NCBI RefSeq assembly: GCF_905475395.1
Contig: NC_058340.1
Span: forward strand, 55,158,181 to 55,222,180
Length of the DNA stretch: 64,000 nucleotides
DNA from: Chrysoperla carnea
Lineage: Eukaryota; Arthropoda; Insecta; Neuroptera; Chrysopidae
Direction: 5' to 3'
Part shown: piece by piece, positions 32,233-46,179 of the stretch
How positions within the stretch are numbered: position 1 is the stretch's first letter
Layout of the letters: the number at the start of each line of letters is the position of its first letter
Translations under genes and position numbers: made by a program
The notes under the pieces: generated by a model
Databases searched by the model: none
Told to the model about the DNA's origin: nothing
Seen by the model: the letters and a program-made list of their open reading frames with translations, nothing else

Positions 32233-35200
32233 TTTTCAAATAGACCAAATAGACAACAAATTTTGTGCTAATATATATATTTTTTTATTACAAAGGCAAA
32301 AACTTCATGCACATTAACACTTATTAATAAAAATGGATTCATATATACACAATAATATTATTTTTAAATAAATTTCATTTAATTTTAATTTTAAATAATA
32401 CCCATAATTCTCAATTCCAACAGAGATATTAATTAAAATCACAGACCATTTTATAATGTTTTATATAAGAAAATATTTGGATTTGTGCATTATAAAATTT
32501 TTGAAAAAGAAATTTATGTATGTACGTATGAAGTAGCTTTATAAATTTCAAAATAAATTGAAAATCAAAAATCGTAAGAAGTGTAACAATTTACTTTTAT
32601 AATAATAGACCTTCACAAACTAGCGTCGATATTAAAAAAAAAAACTAATTTTGAATTTAATTTATAAAAATGACTATACCTAATTAATTTTCGTTGTAAA
32701 TTATTGCTAAAATATTACAGTTATTTTTAATAACGTTTTAAAGTTTGATGTTAATGATACACAATAAAAAGGCAGCAGAACGCGAACTCGCCCTATCTCA
32801 CTTTCCAATCTCGCATCTTCATAAAGATAAGTAAGTATTAACCACACAGACATTATTATTTTCTACTTTTGATGAATAAGTTCCGGAAGAACAGATTTTC
32901 AGCAAAGAATAGTATTTGTTCGCATTAACGGCCAGAATTGTGAATAACATTGATGGCTACACAAAATCTTGATGCAAATTGAAATCAAGTGAAATTTAAA
33001 TTTACAAAATTTAAAAAAACCCCGACAAATGCGGTTGTTCCTTGTAGTTGTCTCCAAACTGAACCGATTTTGAAAATCATCGTCTCTTTTTTAATTGTTT
33101 CGTGTACTGAACCCTAAACTTACAATTGAAACATAGCTCAGAACACTTTCCATTAAATTACCTTTCAAACAAAACTAAAAAAATCAAAATCATACTGTTA
33201 CAAAAACTAGTAACAGTCTCCTCTTATTTATACGAAAACTTTTGAGAGATTTTTTGCATGTGAGTCAAAAGGATACGAAGTATTACGTCCATTTTCGTGG
33301 TTCTTTGCTTCTTTAAATTTAATTCATATAAAATAAATTTGAAAGAAAACTATTTGAATATAATTTAATGCATACAAATAAAATACTTTCTTGTTCACAA
33401 TTAAAATTCAAATCAAATGAAAATTACTTAAAAATGTATAATATATTCATATACTCTGCAACATTCAAAGCTTTTTTTTTAAATAATAATTCTCATTTTA
33501 TTTAAAAATATTATAAACAATCCAAAAGAAGAAAAATTTTTAAAAAGGGTCATAGTAAAAATTTATTATTAAATCACATAAAATGCTTGTAAAATTATAA
33601 AATATTTCTAACATAACATTTAGCATTTGTGTAAACTTTACTTTGTTTTCCTTGGCTATGACCCCACAAAAATAAGATAACAATAATTTTTTTTTAAGCA
33701 AAATAATAATAGATTGTATTTTTTGAACTTAAAACTTGAAGTTTTCTATTTTATAAAGTATTTCGCTACAACCAATGAATTTTAATTGAGCATTTAAAAA
33801 AATATAAAGTGTTTTAAACCTGAGTGAAACTTCTTTTGGTTATTTTAAAATTTTAAAATAAAGTCTAAAATATAGCACTCAAATTTGTATGATCTAAGCC
33901 AGAAAATATAATTTATTTCATTTTCTAAAATTACATACTTTTAAGAATAAATACATTCCGCCAAAAAAGTACTGGGAGTTTGAAATACATTGCGATATTT
34001 ACAATGAAAGCGGGAAGTATAATGGTAAAAGAGCGTCGAAAATAATCCTAGTTCCGAAAGAAACGATGACATCGTCGGACAGTGAAGAAAATTGTGTTCG
34101 ATAATCGGCAGTTCAGCAATAGCGCACATATTAGTAATTGTGACCAAATTTAAGACAAAAAATGCGACCAAAAAGCATTAGCAATCTCCCTATTCATCAG
34201 GTTGAATTTCGCTTAAAATTTCATTGAGAGAAGCGTCTATAAATAGTATTATAAGTGTCCATAAATATATGAGGGCAGGGACAAACGTTAGCGTAAATAT
34301 CTTCCCAAATATCGCAAGTATCTTAAAAAATAATTTACTAATTTGAAGTCTGCAAAATGAAAATTCAAAAGACGAAAATTATGTCTTTTATTAAATAATT
34401 TCCAACACTATTTTAACAGAGCAGTATAAAAATATCATGTAGAAATTATTCAACCAACTTAAGTAGGCGACTGGAGCAGATTAATTCTCAATTCAAAAAT
34501 TATTTCAAAAGATAGTAATAAAGAAGTTTCACTTTAAATGTATTCAAAATAGTAAACAATAACGCTCACAAATAAAATCATACTTAATGATTTAATAAAA
34601 AAACAGGCGAATAATCAAAATAGTTTAATCAAACAGCCAATTAGATTAAAAGTTTAATTTAAAAAAATAATCACATAAACGTGTATTATATAATGGCCCA
34701 ATTTTTCGTTCGTTTACCCATTGCAACTTTTTACCACATTACTTTTATATTATAAATTTGAAAAATTGAACAAATGTGTTTCTATTTCAAGTATACAAAG
34801 TACAAAACTAAACTATTCATTTGTTTTTAGTATAAGGTTATTGTAAGATATTTTCGACTAGATGTCATATCAATTTCAAAATTGAAGTGGAATTAGGGCT
34901 TAGTCATTTTTTTACTTGTGAAACAAAAAGTCTTTTTACATTACACAAATTAATCTTTAAAAAAAATCGTTTAAAAGTTACTTCAAAAAAAGAAAATCAC
35001 GGAAATTGACTTGTTGGAAACTAATATGTAATCTAAATACCAACGGCGTATGTAGGTCTTGGAACCTTTTCTGTAAATATTTGTTATATAGAAAATGAAC
35101 TTTTAAACAAAAAAATATATAATGCGAAAATACATAGGGAAGAGAATATTGTTACTTTTAGAAGTTGCACTTTACTTCTTATAGGTAAAGTATCTTTATT

Positions 35201-38031
35201 ATTACCATCTATAGGACAATGTTCCTGGATGTTTTCCACACAGCTCAATAAAATATTAGCTGATGAATCAGAAGTTTTGGGCCCCCTAGTAAAGAATCTT
35301 GATTTCTGTAGATTTTAGTGTAATGTAAAAAAAAATTTCATAATTAACAAATTGTGTTTTTTTTCAATTCAAATTTTTAAAAAAATGAATAAATTATCAA
35401 TTAGCTAATGGTATTAATCATAAATAAAAATAACGATTAATTAAAGAGTATTTGATAATAATTTCAAATTTTATCATGATCAAAAATTTATGAACCAAAA
35501 ATAAAACAAGAGATCATTAGAAGGTACTCCTCGGTTGATTATTAAGCCAATATTTCTACCTCATGATAATAAGCTAATGCCACCTTACGATGAAATGGCG
35601 AAAGAATAGCGCTTCGCGGCGATCTGTCGCAAAGGTACTGCTTTACGTAGATACGGTGACTATTTCAAATCGTTGGAAAAGTTCGCATGAAGCATTTCGT
35701 GGTTGGCTGCTCAAAATGATTGGTTTTAAAAATTGGCCTGTAACAAAATTAAATCTGATACAAGGTTTTTAATCGTTCTCCAATTACGGTCTGGCGACCA
35801 TCGTTGTGGTCATAATTTTCCTTTCATTAATTGCGTAATTCGATCTATTATCTATATATTCATAACGTGAAGGCGACATGAGTGCAATATGCAGAATGAA
35901 AAAATACCCGCATATAGTAATCCCAAGGAAAAAAACTGTGATGAATACTTTATATTTGCAAACATCCGATAAAGTGTATTCTCTAGAGTATCCTTCTGGG
36001 ACTCATGACTTAAATCACCAACGATTTAATCAGTTTGATTCAAAATAACTGGCTCATGACAAAATTTATTTGAAAATATTAAATCAAATAAGTAATAAAA
36101 AATTATGTATATATATTTCTGTGACTACAACATTTTTTATATGGCATTTAACACATTACAATATTGTAAAGTAAAATAAAAAATTTCGAAGCACAAATAT
36201 TGATTGCAATAAGGTTGTTTTGATTTTGATATTTAATTAATTATACAATATCTATAACTATTTGTTTTCCGTACAAATTTTGTTTTTAAATATAATATAT
36301 ATTTATAGTTGGTATTTTAATATTTAGTTGGGTCAACGATGTTCAAATATAATTAAAACTTTTAAGTCTTAAATAAACATTCATTAACTCAACTATACAC
36401 CAAAAAGTAGTAATTTTATACAAAAAATTGTGATGAATTCTTTGAAAATGTTGCAAAAAACTTAAACTTCATATTATTATCTCCCATATAGACAATAATA
36501 ATAATTACGAAATTCACATTTATTTAGCTCATAAATCATCATCTTCATCATTCTTGTTCGACGTCAAACTAACTCTAATAAATATTGAGTAAAAAAATTG
36601 AATTAATCACAAAAATATTTGATATATTTTTGAAATTAATTATATGGTCGTAAGTATGACATCGATTTATATTTCATTATTTAAATTGTTTTTATACCTA
36701 ATATTAATTTGATACATTTTTTTATCCACGATATCAATGATCTTATAAACAAAAAACCAGACTTTTTTTAAATTTTACAATAATAGTGTTGACGGACGCG
36801 CGTATGAGACTATATGTGTGTAAAGAAAAAGTGTTTAAAAATAATTGTAGATTTTATAATTTTTAAATTCATTCTTATTCAATAATTTTAACACGTTAAG
36901 TTTCGATTAATGGACTGGCTTACGTAACACCAATATAACAAAGTTCACAGGTGGGTAATACGGTTGCCTCATTAAGTAAATTAAAAATGATCATCGGTTG
37001 ATATTTCATCATCAGTTAAAAACTCATCCTTTGTTCCTTGTGAGAATAAATACTCTTTACCTTCCTTGAAAGCAGCTAGTGCAATGATTTATTCGTATTT
37101 ATTTAACATATGTACCTCTAAGTAGGGGAGTATCCAAAAAATAATGGGCATTTTGCTTGCGTAAAACTTGAACACTTCCTAACTTAAGTAAACGTTCTAA
37201 TTTAAATTAAAAATATTGGTAACGGTTCACATAATAGTGATTTAAAAATTATAAAATCTATGGCAGCATTCATTTAGGATATTTACACGCTCTCAATGTT
37301 TTTATCATCCCATACATTGTTCGATTTAACGCATTGCTTCCTTTGCCTTCATCAAATTGGCCTTATTCTATTAGGCTGGCATGATACATGAACAAGAATA
37401 GATTACATCGAACGCGTAAGAATTGAATGCTTTAAAAAGCATTTACGAAGAACACAAATCTTTATAAATAAAATTTTATCCAAACGTATAATAGGAACAA
37501 CAAGGAATTGAGAGCTTTTTTCCAAATTTATTTAGCTAATAAAAGAAAAGGTTTTTACATATAAAATTGATAAAATCATTTTTATTAATTTTCCATATTA
37601 CTACATATTCAATAATATTGCAAATTTTCATTAAAAAGAAAAACAATTTTTGTCATATAATAAAATTTATCTAAAAAAAATCATTCAGAATTTAATAATA
37701 TTTTTCCAAAATCGAATATTACAATTCAAATTCCAAAATAAGTCATATACTAACAAATTTTGGAATTTCAGAATTGACACTACACAAATATTTTAATAAG
37801 AGCAACAAAAACAACTCAAAATCCTATTTTACGCTTAGATCGATGTAAAAATCATCAAGAAATATTTTTAAATTGGTAATTGATATCGTTTTCATTATTT
37901 TTAAAACACTCAAAATCTCATTCATACATCTCATTCGGCTATATCGACACAGATTCGCACAACCTTTTAAAGCGAGATTATTATATAAATGTTTATTTTA
38001 TCTTTTTTTTTGTTTCTTTTTCTAAATTTTT
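32233..38031. other. 5.8-kb region between convergent DNAAF11 and Rab10
   Basis: Both flanking genes point into this region, so it holds their 3' UTRs (AATAAA at 32326 on the plus strand; TTTATT at 37992, that is AATAAA on the minus strand). A slightly GC-richer patch at 33960-34200 and another at 35560-35870 have no recognisable coding content. One exon-like minus-strand segment is at 36981-37075. No repeat family shared with the rest of the window was seen. Confidence 0.5.
36981..37075 (-). other. Exon-like open segment of unknown identity
   Basis: On the minus strand a CTAG that could be an acceptor is followed by an open frame AFKEGKEYLFSQGTKDEF, then LTDDEISTDDHF and a TAA at 36983-36981. 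The acidic, polar ending and balanced codons look more like protein than the surroundings. However, I recognise no family, the acceptor lacks a pyrimidine tract and no partner exon is evident. It lies ~1 kb past the Rab10 stop and may be a chance ORF in its 3' UTR. Confidence 0.2.
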
Positions 38032-41000
38032 TTAGCAGCAAGATCTTCCAGTATTATTGTTCATGCGTCGATCAACAGTAACTCTGTCAGCTGGTTCACC
38101 TGGTTCTTTTGATGCTGTTTTATCTAAAATTGCTTCGGCCAATTCATTGAATGCACGTTCTATATTTATATCAGCTTTTGCAGATGTTTCCATAAATGGT
38201 ATTCCATGTTCGCGTGCAATCTGTAGAGTTTATAGAAATATATTTGGATATTTTTAATTGTCAAATTTTAAAGCAATTACAGTAATGATATTGAATTGAT
38301 ATTTTAATTAAATTTAAACTATCCTAAATAGACCTCTATTACTCAAGTTCATCTAATCCTCTTCGATTAGGAACTAAAATTACAGATAACTTGGAATACC
38401 AAATAATTCATGAGTATTAGATCATTTGTTCAATTAAACATATAATTCAAAATTTTCATCTTAGATTTAATGAATGGATATTATCAGGTGAAAATGAATT
38501 CTAAACATTCATGTAAACTTATTATTAGCATTCCTTATGGTTTTAGTAATTTCGAAGATGGTTTGAAAATAGCACCTTCAAACTTCCACCCTTAATTTAA
38601 TTTTCTCCGGTTTTTCAAGGTATTCATTATTACGTCAATATTGAAAATATTATGACTTTTGACGATTCCTAATTCACAATGTCTGCTCGATCGACCTACT
38701 TCTATGTATTCAATTTCATTTAGAAATATATCAGCGATTATATTTAAAGTAAAATAAACACGTGGGAAGTAACTACAATATTTGTTTTTATATTATACGT
38801 AAAAAATAGGAATGAAAATTGTTTTTAGACTATTTAGAATGTAATTGTTCATGCAATTGTTAAAATTAAAAAAAAGTTCGAACTTACAGCTTCTCCTCGT
38901 TCTTTACTAACTGTTCTTTTATCTTCTTTATCGCATTTATTACCCAATATCATTTTTACAACATCTTCATTAGCATGCTGAAATAAAAAAATTAAAAATT
39001 ATGAAAAATTATTTGTATATTATAAACATTTAAAATATTTGGTGAAATACAGTGGAACCTCGTTAAGTCGAAAAAAAAATGTCATTCTCTTCTACTGAAC
39101 CCCTAACTACACGTAATTTCGAATTATTTAGACGTCCAAAACTCATTAACTCGAATTTTTTTGTATATTCCTTGAGGTTCCACTGTATTTTTATTTTCGA
39201 ATTTCGCTATTGAGAAACGTGTTCAATATTTCAGAAACAATCAAGTTTTACAATTATTAAAATTACTAAAAATCTTCTTCTATAGAAATAAAATATTCTC
39301 TCAATTTTATAAAAAGCATTATTATCTAAAATATATCTTTTAGAAGTTACAGAATCTTGAAGTTATTTATCATCACGCAACTAAAATTTCGTAAAACATT
39401 ATTTTGATTATCATCTGAGTTTCTGCCACTTCAATGGAGTAATAATTATCAAAAAGTCATGTTCTTTCAAGTTTTTAAATCAGCACTTTAAAAATTTTAT
39501 TTTTCCCTTCCGCTTTGTGTCAATGGTTGAAAAGGTGAAAAAATATCCAGTTCGCTATCTTCAAATAACAAGCTTTTGAGTGCATACATTGGAAAGTCAT
39601 AAAAATTAGAAATTTTCCCACTATTTCAATCATCGAAACAAAGCGGTATATGATAAAAACCTCGAATGAGCATTTTGCGATCTATATTGCCTGAGCCCTG
39701 AGATATAATAGCTGTTTGATAATTGTATCTGAATGATCTTGCTGGAAAATGTGTTTACAGAAAATGGATCAAGTGCGTGTAGTACACGCATAAAAAGGTT
39801 CCATCTTATGATCTATAACAGGGACAACAAAGAAACATTTTATCGGATTTTTCGCGAGTTATAATACACAGAAGCAACATCGTTTGAATGTGTAATTGTA
39901 AGCCTCAAATCTAAATCACATGGTTTAAAATTTAAAGGAGGGGAGTAGCTTACATCTCACGCATGTGAAGCAGAAATTTTACTGGGTATTCATAACCTAC
40001 ATACATTACCTATAAGAAGCGCGGCGGTTAAAAAAATTGGCAGCTAAGCCCCTTATTTAATTACCGTATCATGTTCGAAATAATTTTCGTTGATAGACTT
40101 TATTGAGTACTATTATCGACACTTTTTTCAGTTTTCTATATAGCATTGTTTAAAACTTAGAGGGGGCACATTTTTTTTCTCTTTTGGAGATTCATATCTG
40201 ACGATATGTTTATTGGAGAAGAAAAGTAAATTGGAAATTTTGTATTATCCTTTGAAAGAGCAATAAAACGAATTGCTATTTATCAAAAAAGAACAACATA
40301 AATATGCATAAATATAAAATAGATCTTAGTAGTGAATAGATAAGACAATGCATACAAACAAAAATTCCCAAATAAAAATATTTCAACATAATATTTAACG
40401 CTTTCCCTACAAATTAATATTATCATAGGATGCAAAAAAGCCTAATCGAATACATAGACAACATAATTGACGGTATTATGAAAACAAATAGTTCATTAAA
40501 CTATTTAACTAATTTAATTAGGTATTTCCTAAACTCACATTTTACTTAATAATTAACGAATTCATCAAAAATTATTAATTAAAACTACTCTATTTGTTTA
40601 ATTAAAATATTTAAAACATAATTAACTAAACGTATTATATTATATTATTCATTTCATAAAAATTGAACATGTTTAATTGTTTGATAGTGTCCTCGTTAAT
40701 CTCAATTCACTTTCGATTTCCGGCTAAAGTATAACTTTATCACTTCACTATAATTGCAATAAAATGTAATAAAATTTTGTTGACAAATTACATAATTGTA
40801 AAGTTGTTTCATATTAGGCTATTAAAGAAACCCGAAGAACTAGGTCCAATCTGATGTCAGAACAAGATGTTATAGATTAGCCATTTTAGATTAAAATGTC
40901 CCATCCTGTATATAAAATGATCGTAAGATAAGGGGATTGAATGGTCACTGGAATAAGTTTACGTTTTAGGTCTTGGTTAACAATTGGTTATTAACGAATA

Positions 41001-43603
41001 TTTTGACCTTCGAAAATTTCTACTAAAAAATCAGGAGTTATATACAATCGAATAAACCAGTAGACTTAAGTCACATTTCCATTTCTACAAATTAAGCGAG
41101 AGAGCACAATTTAATCAACGAGTAACACAATCTTTGGGTTGTTCTTTACACTATTCCTCATAGCAGCAAAGTTTTATATGCCTAACGAACGAATTTTCTA
41201 TTATTTGGCTCACCCAACATACGATTATGCTCTAATTTTAATATTTGTGGTAGATGGAATGATCACGGAATGCACGAAAGGCTCATGAGGACAATTGTCT
41301 TCAACCAACGGAATGACGTAGCTTATGAAGTATTTAAGATTTTCGAAAATCAGGGCGTTCGCAGCCTTCGATTAAATTTTGAATTTATTGCCTAATTATT
41401 TCAAAATAGACTTTAATTTCGGAGACGTTTCCTATAGAAATATATCATGTAAACTGGTTTTTTACAACACATTCATTTAATAAAAATCCGTTATGGTACC
41501 ATAATCTTAAATTGAATAGACTATTGTTTAAATGCAATCTATTTATCATTAATTACTGGAAAGATTTAATTGAAAATTTCACTTATTTCATGTTAAACGT
41601 GTTAAACATGAAAGATTGATTTTTTTCTTTTTTTGTATTTCCCATTTCGGGGAAGAACGAGGTGTGATAGTCCCGCCTCTCTCAATTTTGGGCTTTTAGG
41701 GGAAAGAACTTTTTAGAGATATACAATTTAGTTCAAAATACAGACAATGAATAATTGCCGTATTTACGACAACAACTCCAAAATACTCAAAGTTTAGAAG
41801 ACTAGCCTGTCTCTCTAAGACAAACCCATTTCCCATTTAGATTTTCAAGCATTCTCTTTTTCATCGTAAAATTTGAAGTTTATTAAGTATTATAATTTTT
41901 TAAATCACAAATTTCGAGTGGTCTATTTCCAAAAATATTTTTATCTACCGAGCGCTCAAAAAATTGTATCTTTTATTTATTTTTTTTTTCGACATTTTAT
42001 CTTAGATACGCCACTGATTAAAAATAAAATTTATATAATAATAATATAATTTCAAAATAAAACGAGCTTTTTGAGATCAGTCAAGACTTAGAAGCTTAAA
42101 AAATACTTTTAACAAAAAAAAAACCGACTTTAAAAGAAACAATTCAAAAACAAATTTATCTGCACTAAAGAATAAAAAATAACGAAAATATAATGTAGTT
42201 ACAATTATTATTTTTGGAGTCGGTGTCAGCCAAGGAAACAAATGTGACAGAACAGTTTGATACATTAACTTGGCTGACACCGACTCCAATAATAACAATA
42301 ATTGTAACTACATTATATTATCGTTATTTTTTTACTTTTTAGTGCATATTAATTTGTTTTTGTATTGTTTCTTTTGAAGTCGGTTTTTTTTTTGTTTTAT
42401 GATTTTTAGTGAATCTGAAGTACACCAACTAATTTTTCAGTAAAAAAAGAATCATCGAAATCGGTGGGCGTGATATTGAGTTATTCGTCCATTTGTCGCG
42501 CACATACTTAATGCAAATTTAAGACTTATATGGTTTTCACATGGATACCAATGTCAGAACTGGACCAAATTGAAATGGGACCACACGGGAAGCACGAGCT
42601 TTCAAATAGATAAAGAATCATCAAAATCGGTTCATCCAGGCAAAAGTTCTGAGGTAACAAACAAAACATTTAAAAAAAATACAGTCGAATTGAGAGCCTT
42701 TTTCTTTTTGATTTGAAGTCGGTTAATAAAATTCAGGTTTTAAAAATGATTAAATAATTATATAATATAATATGCATAATGCATGAGCAAAAATCTAATG
42801 ATTCAAAGATAATTATTATTAAGCGTTTAACACTCATAAATAAATAGAATTCTATTTATAAGGAATAAAATTACAGCACTTATCTTAAGTGTTATAATGA
42901 ATAATATTATTTAAAAAAAAAAACATTCAGTAGTTGATAACTTCCAATGACATATTCCCACACAATATGTAAATATCGGGAGTAGATTAAATTTATCAAT
43001 TTAAGAAGAAACAAACATAAAACATATACAAAAAATACCTCGTCTATGTTACGCAGCCATTTCACTATATTCTCAAAACTTTTTTCATTCGTTATATCGT
43101 AAACTAACATAATACCCATTGCTCCTCGATAATAAGATGTTGTAATTGTATGAAAACGTTCTTGTCCAGCTGTATCCCATATTTGTAATTTAATTTTTTT
43201 ACCTCTTAAATCAACTGTTTTTATTTTAAAATCGATACCTATAAACAACAACAAAAATTGTAAATATTTCATATATTAAAAATGACCTCACCCCATACCA
43301 TCTACAAAACATTTATCCTTGAATTATGCACTAAATACAAAATTCATTTGAACTTTAAACTTTTATAATATGACGTTTGTTTTGTTACTTTTAATTAATG
43401 AATAAATCGAAGGGTTTGAATTTAGTACGCATTAAATAATTATGAATAATAATATATATTTATTTCGATTACATACCTATTGTTGATATAAATGTCGTTG
43501 TAAATGCATTATCAGAAAATCTAAATAATATACATGTTTTTCCTACACCAGAATCACCAATTAATAATAATTTAAATAATAGATCATAAGTTTTCTTCGC
43601 CAT
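38032..43603 (-). CDS. Rab10: Rab10 small GTPase
   Basis: Membrane-associated GTP switch that directs vesicle transport from the trans-Golgi and endosomes, including basolateral, ER and glucose-transporter traffic in animals. Four exons on the minus strand: 43603-43477, 43238-43039, 38977-38888, 38220-38032. They encode 201 residues, almost the same as the mammalian protein. G motifs are complete: GDSGVGKT (16-23), the switch I stretch [22 protein letters not shown] (64-69), NKCD (122-125) and TSAK (151-154). The [19 protein letters not shown] start and HANEDV stretch separate Rab10 from Rab8 and Rab13. The last two residues are Cys-Cys (200-201), the double geranylgeranylation site. The hypervariable tail ([14 protein letters not shown]) is divergent, as usual. 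ATG has A at -3 and G at +4. Intron 2 is 4.1 kb. Confidence 0.97.
39050..39185. mobile_element. 136-bp Tigger/pogo-like MITE in Rab10 intron 2
   Basis: Ends are CAGTGGAACCTCGTTAAGTC on the left and TTGAGGTTCCACTG on the right, flanked by TA on both sides (39048-39049 and 39186-39187). The inverted CAGTGGAACCTC ends and the TA duplication fit the Tc1/mariner-pogo superfamily. A TTAACTCGAA-type subterminal motif appears near the right end, inverted relative to GTTAAGTCGAA on the left. Non-autonomous. Confidence 0.85.
42114..42393. mobile_element. Long foldback (hairpin) element in Rab10 intron 2
   Basis: Two ~120-bp arms (42114-42234 and 42273-42393) are reverse complements with few mismatches: ACCGACTTTAAAAGAAAC at the left and GTTTCTTTTGAAGTCGGT at the right, with GGAGTCGGTGTCAGCCAAG against CTTGGCTGACACCGACTCC next to a ~40-bp loop. 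Transcribed through, it would form a strong hairpin in the Rab10 intron. Confidence 0.9.
42394..42727 (-). repeat. Interspersed repeat ending in AACCGACTTCAAATC
   Basis: On the minus strand it begins AACCGACTTCAAATC, then CTCTCAATTCGACTGTAT, then TACCTCAGAACTTTTGCC, TGAACCGATTTTGATGATTC, and CCCGTGTGGTCCCATTTC. I recall this order from a high-copy insect repeat. It abuts the foldback at 42114-42393, whose ends share the ACCGACTT motif, so the two may be one composite element. Confidence 0.6.
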
Positions 43604-43985
43604 TTTTTTGTGGAGGTATTTATTTAATATATTATATATATATGATTGAGAGTGATCAACTCTCCTCCCTAGTAATGACAGTAATGAATTCCACTAACAT
43701 GAATAAAGTTATTTAGTGACATGATTAAATTCCCTAGTATTTAAAAAAAATATTTATTTATTATATGATTTTTCAAATTACTTGAATATTTTTCGAAATT
43801 TCTAAATTATTCATTACAATACTTTCTTTAAAAAATAGGAATGTGCATTTTATAAAGATCTGATTTTAAATACCTAACATTAAAAAATATTACTTAAAAA
43901 ATTGTTAGTATTAATTCAAAAATCATTCGGTTTTTACAGAGAGTCTATAAAATATTGCAGATGTATTTTTTAATAATACTTTACC

Positions 43986-44515
43986 AATAGGGTATTCCAT
44001 TATTTTTGAAAAAATACTTCAAAATGTTGATTTTGCTAATAAAAAGTCATCAAAAATTTATTTCGGAAAAATACACACGCTTTCTTGCCAAAAACTTAAA
44101 TTAAATTTTAAACCTTTTTGAAACTGTCAAAAACGCGAGCATTCAATTTGATGACTTAATATGGGTATCACTATATGAAATAACACAAATAATTTTGACA
44201 GATATATTCATAGACATCTGATTATAATAAATATAAATACTTATTATCTATGTATACATTATACCCCGCTGTCTACACTGAACTAATTGATGGTCTATGA
44301 TTCATACCGCTATGCTATGACATCACAGCTGGGCTTACCCGCGTTTTGGATCACGTGATATACAGTTTAAAAAATACGATTTTTAATTTTAATATTTTTA
44401 AAGAAAAATGTGCTTTTATGACTCGAAATCATTAATTTAAGTATATTTTTACATAAATTTTAACTATTTTCAAATTTCATGATTTATTTTTGAAAACTAA
44501 CAATAATACCCTAGA
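43986..44515 (-). mobile_element. Family A MITE, full copy 2
   Basis: Left end AATAGGGTATTCC and right end AATAATACCCTAG form short terminal inverted repeats. The interior is the reverse complement of 50827-51349, including CACGTGATATACAG, TATGACATCACAGC and CATACCGCTATG. About 530 bp, non-coding. The copy is ~400 bp upstream of the Rab10 start codon, close to its promoter. Confidence 0.85.
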
Positions 44516-45779
44516 ATTAGCTTAAATTGGCAGCATATACTTTATATGAACAAATTTCTATTTACCATTTTTAATTATCAAATTTAATTAAATCATTGAA
44601 AGTGTGAATTTTATAAATTCAAGTAATTATAATCATTCCTCAGCTATTATAAAATCGTATAAATAATCATACGTTCATTTTTTAATTATTCAATTATTAT
44701 TTGACAATAATTATTAAAAATAATAATTGTGTTAATTTAAAAATAATGTTTAGCAGCTACCGTTATAATAATCATATTTATTCATATTCCTTTTGTGGCG
44801 TAAAATAGACAAATCATCGACTTGTCGCCAGAGTTTGCGCAAAGAGCATTTTATTTAAATGATATCCTATTCTTCTAATTTCAGATTAATTACTAGTTCA
44901 TTTATTAAACAAAATTTGTAAGAATTTTTCCATTGTTTATATATTTAATTAGAAGAGACAAGCATTAACTTTTTTTGCCACAAATTCATATTAAAATAAA
45001 AGAATAATTAACATTGCAGACTGCAGTCCGCCACCAAATTAGCAGTGAGTAACATACACAATAAGAGTAATTACGATTAGCTAGTTCCTACTGATGATAA
45101 CTACGTGGTAGTCGAAATACGTATTTATATAATACAAAAAACTGATCTAGGAAATTGGGCCAAAAATCGAAATTTATTTGGAAATATCCTAGAGTTTTCA
45201 TTTATTATCTCTGATAATATTTATATCCTTTTACACGAAATAAACTCTAGCGTATGGCGGCTGGTAATATCAAGTTTAAAATAGTATTTTTTCTAACATT
45301 TTAATTTTTTCTTTGTTAGTAATTACGATTTGTTTATATTTCAAATTTTTTAACTTTTGGAATAAGAATTTATTATTCATTTTATGCCTTTATAAAAAAT
45401 ATTTTTCAATAATATGAAATCATAATGTATAATTTTCTTGAATATGCGCTTTCCTTTGTGTTGGAAGTGGAAATTTTGATAAAGGTATATCCTATTATTT
45501 TTAATATCTGGTGTGAACCTCTATACAACCTCTATAAATTAATCAGCCTACATGGAAATTGAGAGAAAGAGGGGTAGATTAGGAATAATAATCGGAATGG
45601 AAAATTATATACTTATGCATTGCAACTTACCATATAAGACCGCAAGCCTACGCGCTTAAAACACTTACAGATTAAGTCAAGACAAGTTAAGCCTCAGTTA
45701 AGACTTTGTATCTGTACCTATGTGTTCTTTATGTCCTGTTGAGCAACTTCTTTAATAAGGAAATTCTCGGTAGTTTAGC

Positions 45780-46014
45780 ATTTCTTTCACGGGGCCCAGA
45801 AAATTTTAAACTGATCCTCTAAGTTTTAAGTTGACGAATAGGGTTTTTTTGTAATCCAGAAAAATCATCGAATATAGTAAATGAGTAAATCTTTTAGCAC
45901 GACGTTCAATAACATAAGCGGCGTAAGTGAGTGAAGAGTATAATGCGTTGGCCTTTACCTTCAAAATGGAAATTAAATTAAATTGCCCAACGAAGCGGCG
46001 GGCGGGTATCATGC
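45780..46014 (+). mobile_element. Helitron-like 3' end (family H, copy 2)
   Basis: The segment ends GCCCAACGAAGCGGCGGGC, then GGGTATCATGCTAG, followed by T. A GCCC/GGGC pair just before a CTAG-T terminus is the usual layout of a Helitron 3' end. The same end, reversed, is found at 63530. The 5' limit is uncertain. Confidence 0.5.
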
Positions 46015-46179
46015 TAGTAATTATTGTATATAATACTATGAACTATGATACTGTGCAATACCATTGCATAATTTTTTTTTTTAACACCTTGGACTTGAAT
46101 TATCAAAAAAAAAAGATTAAAAAATCATAAGTATAGTATTCAATGAAAAAATAAAAAGCAAGTTCTAATAAATAATTGA

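Noticed and set aside
33941-34171. 76-codon minus-strand ORF, and an overlapping plus-frame stretch near 33960
   Set aside because: No recognised domain in either frame and both are soon closed by stops; probably a chance ORF or unreadable repeat remnant.
35590-35772. 60-codon ORF in a slightly GC-richer patch
   Set aside because: No homology I can recall and no partner exon.
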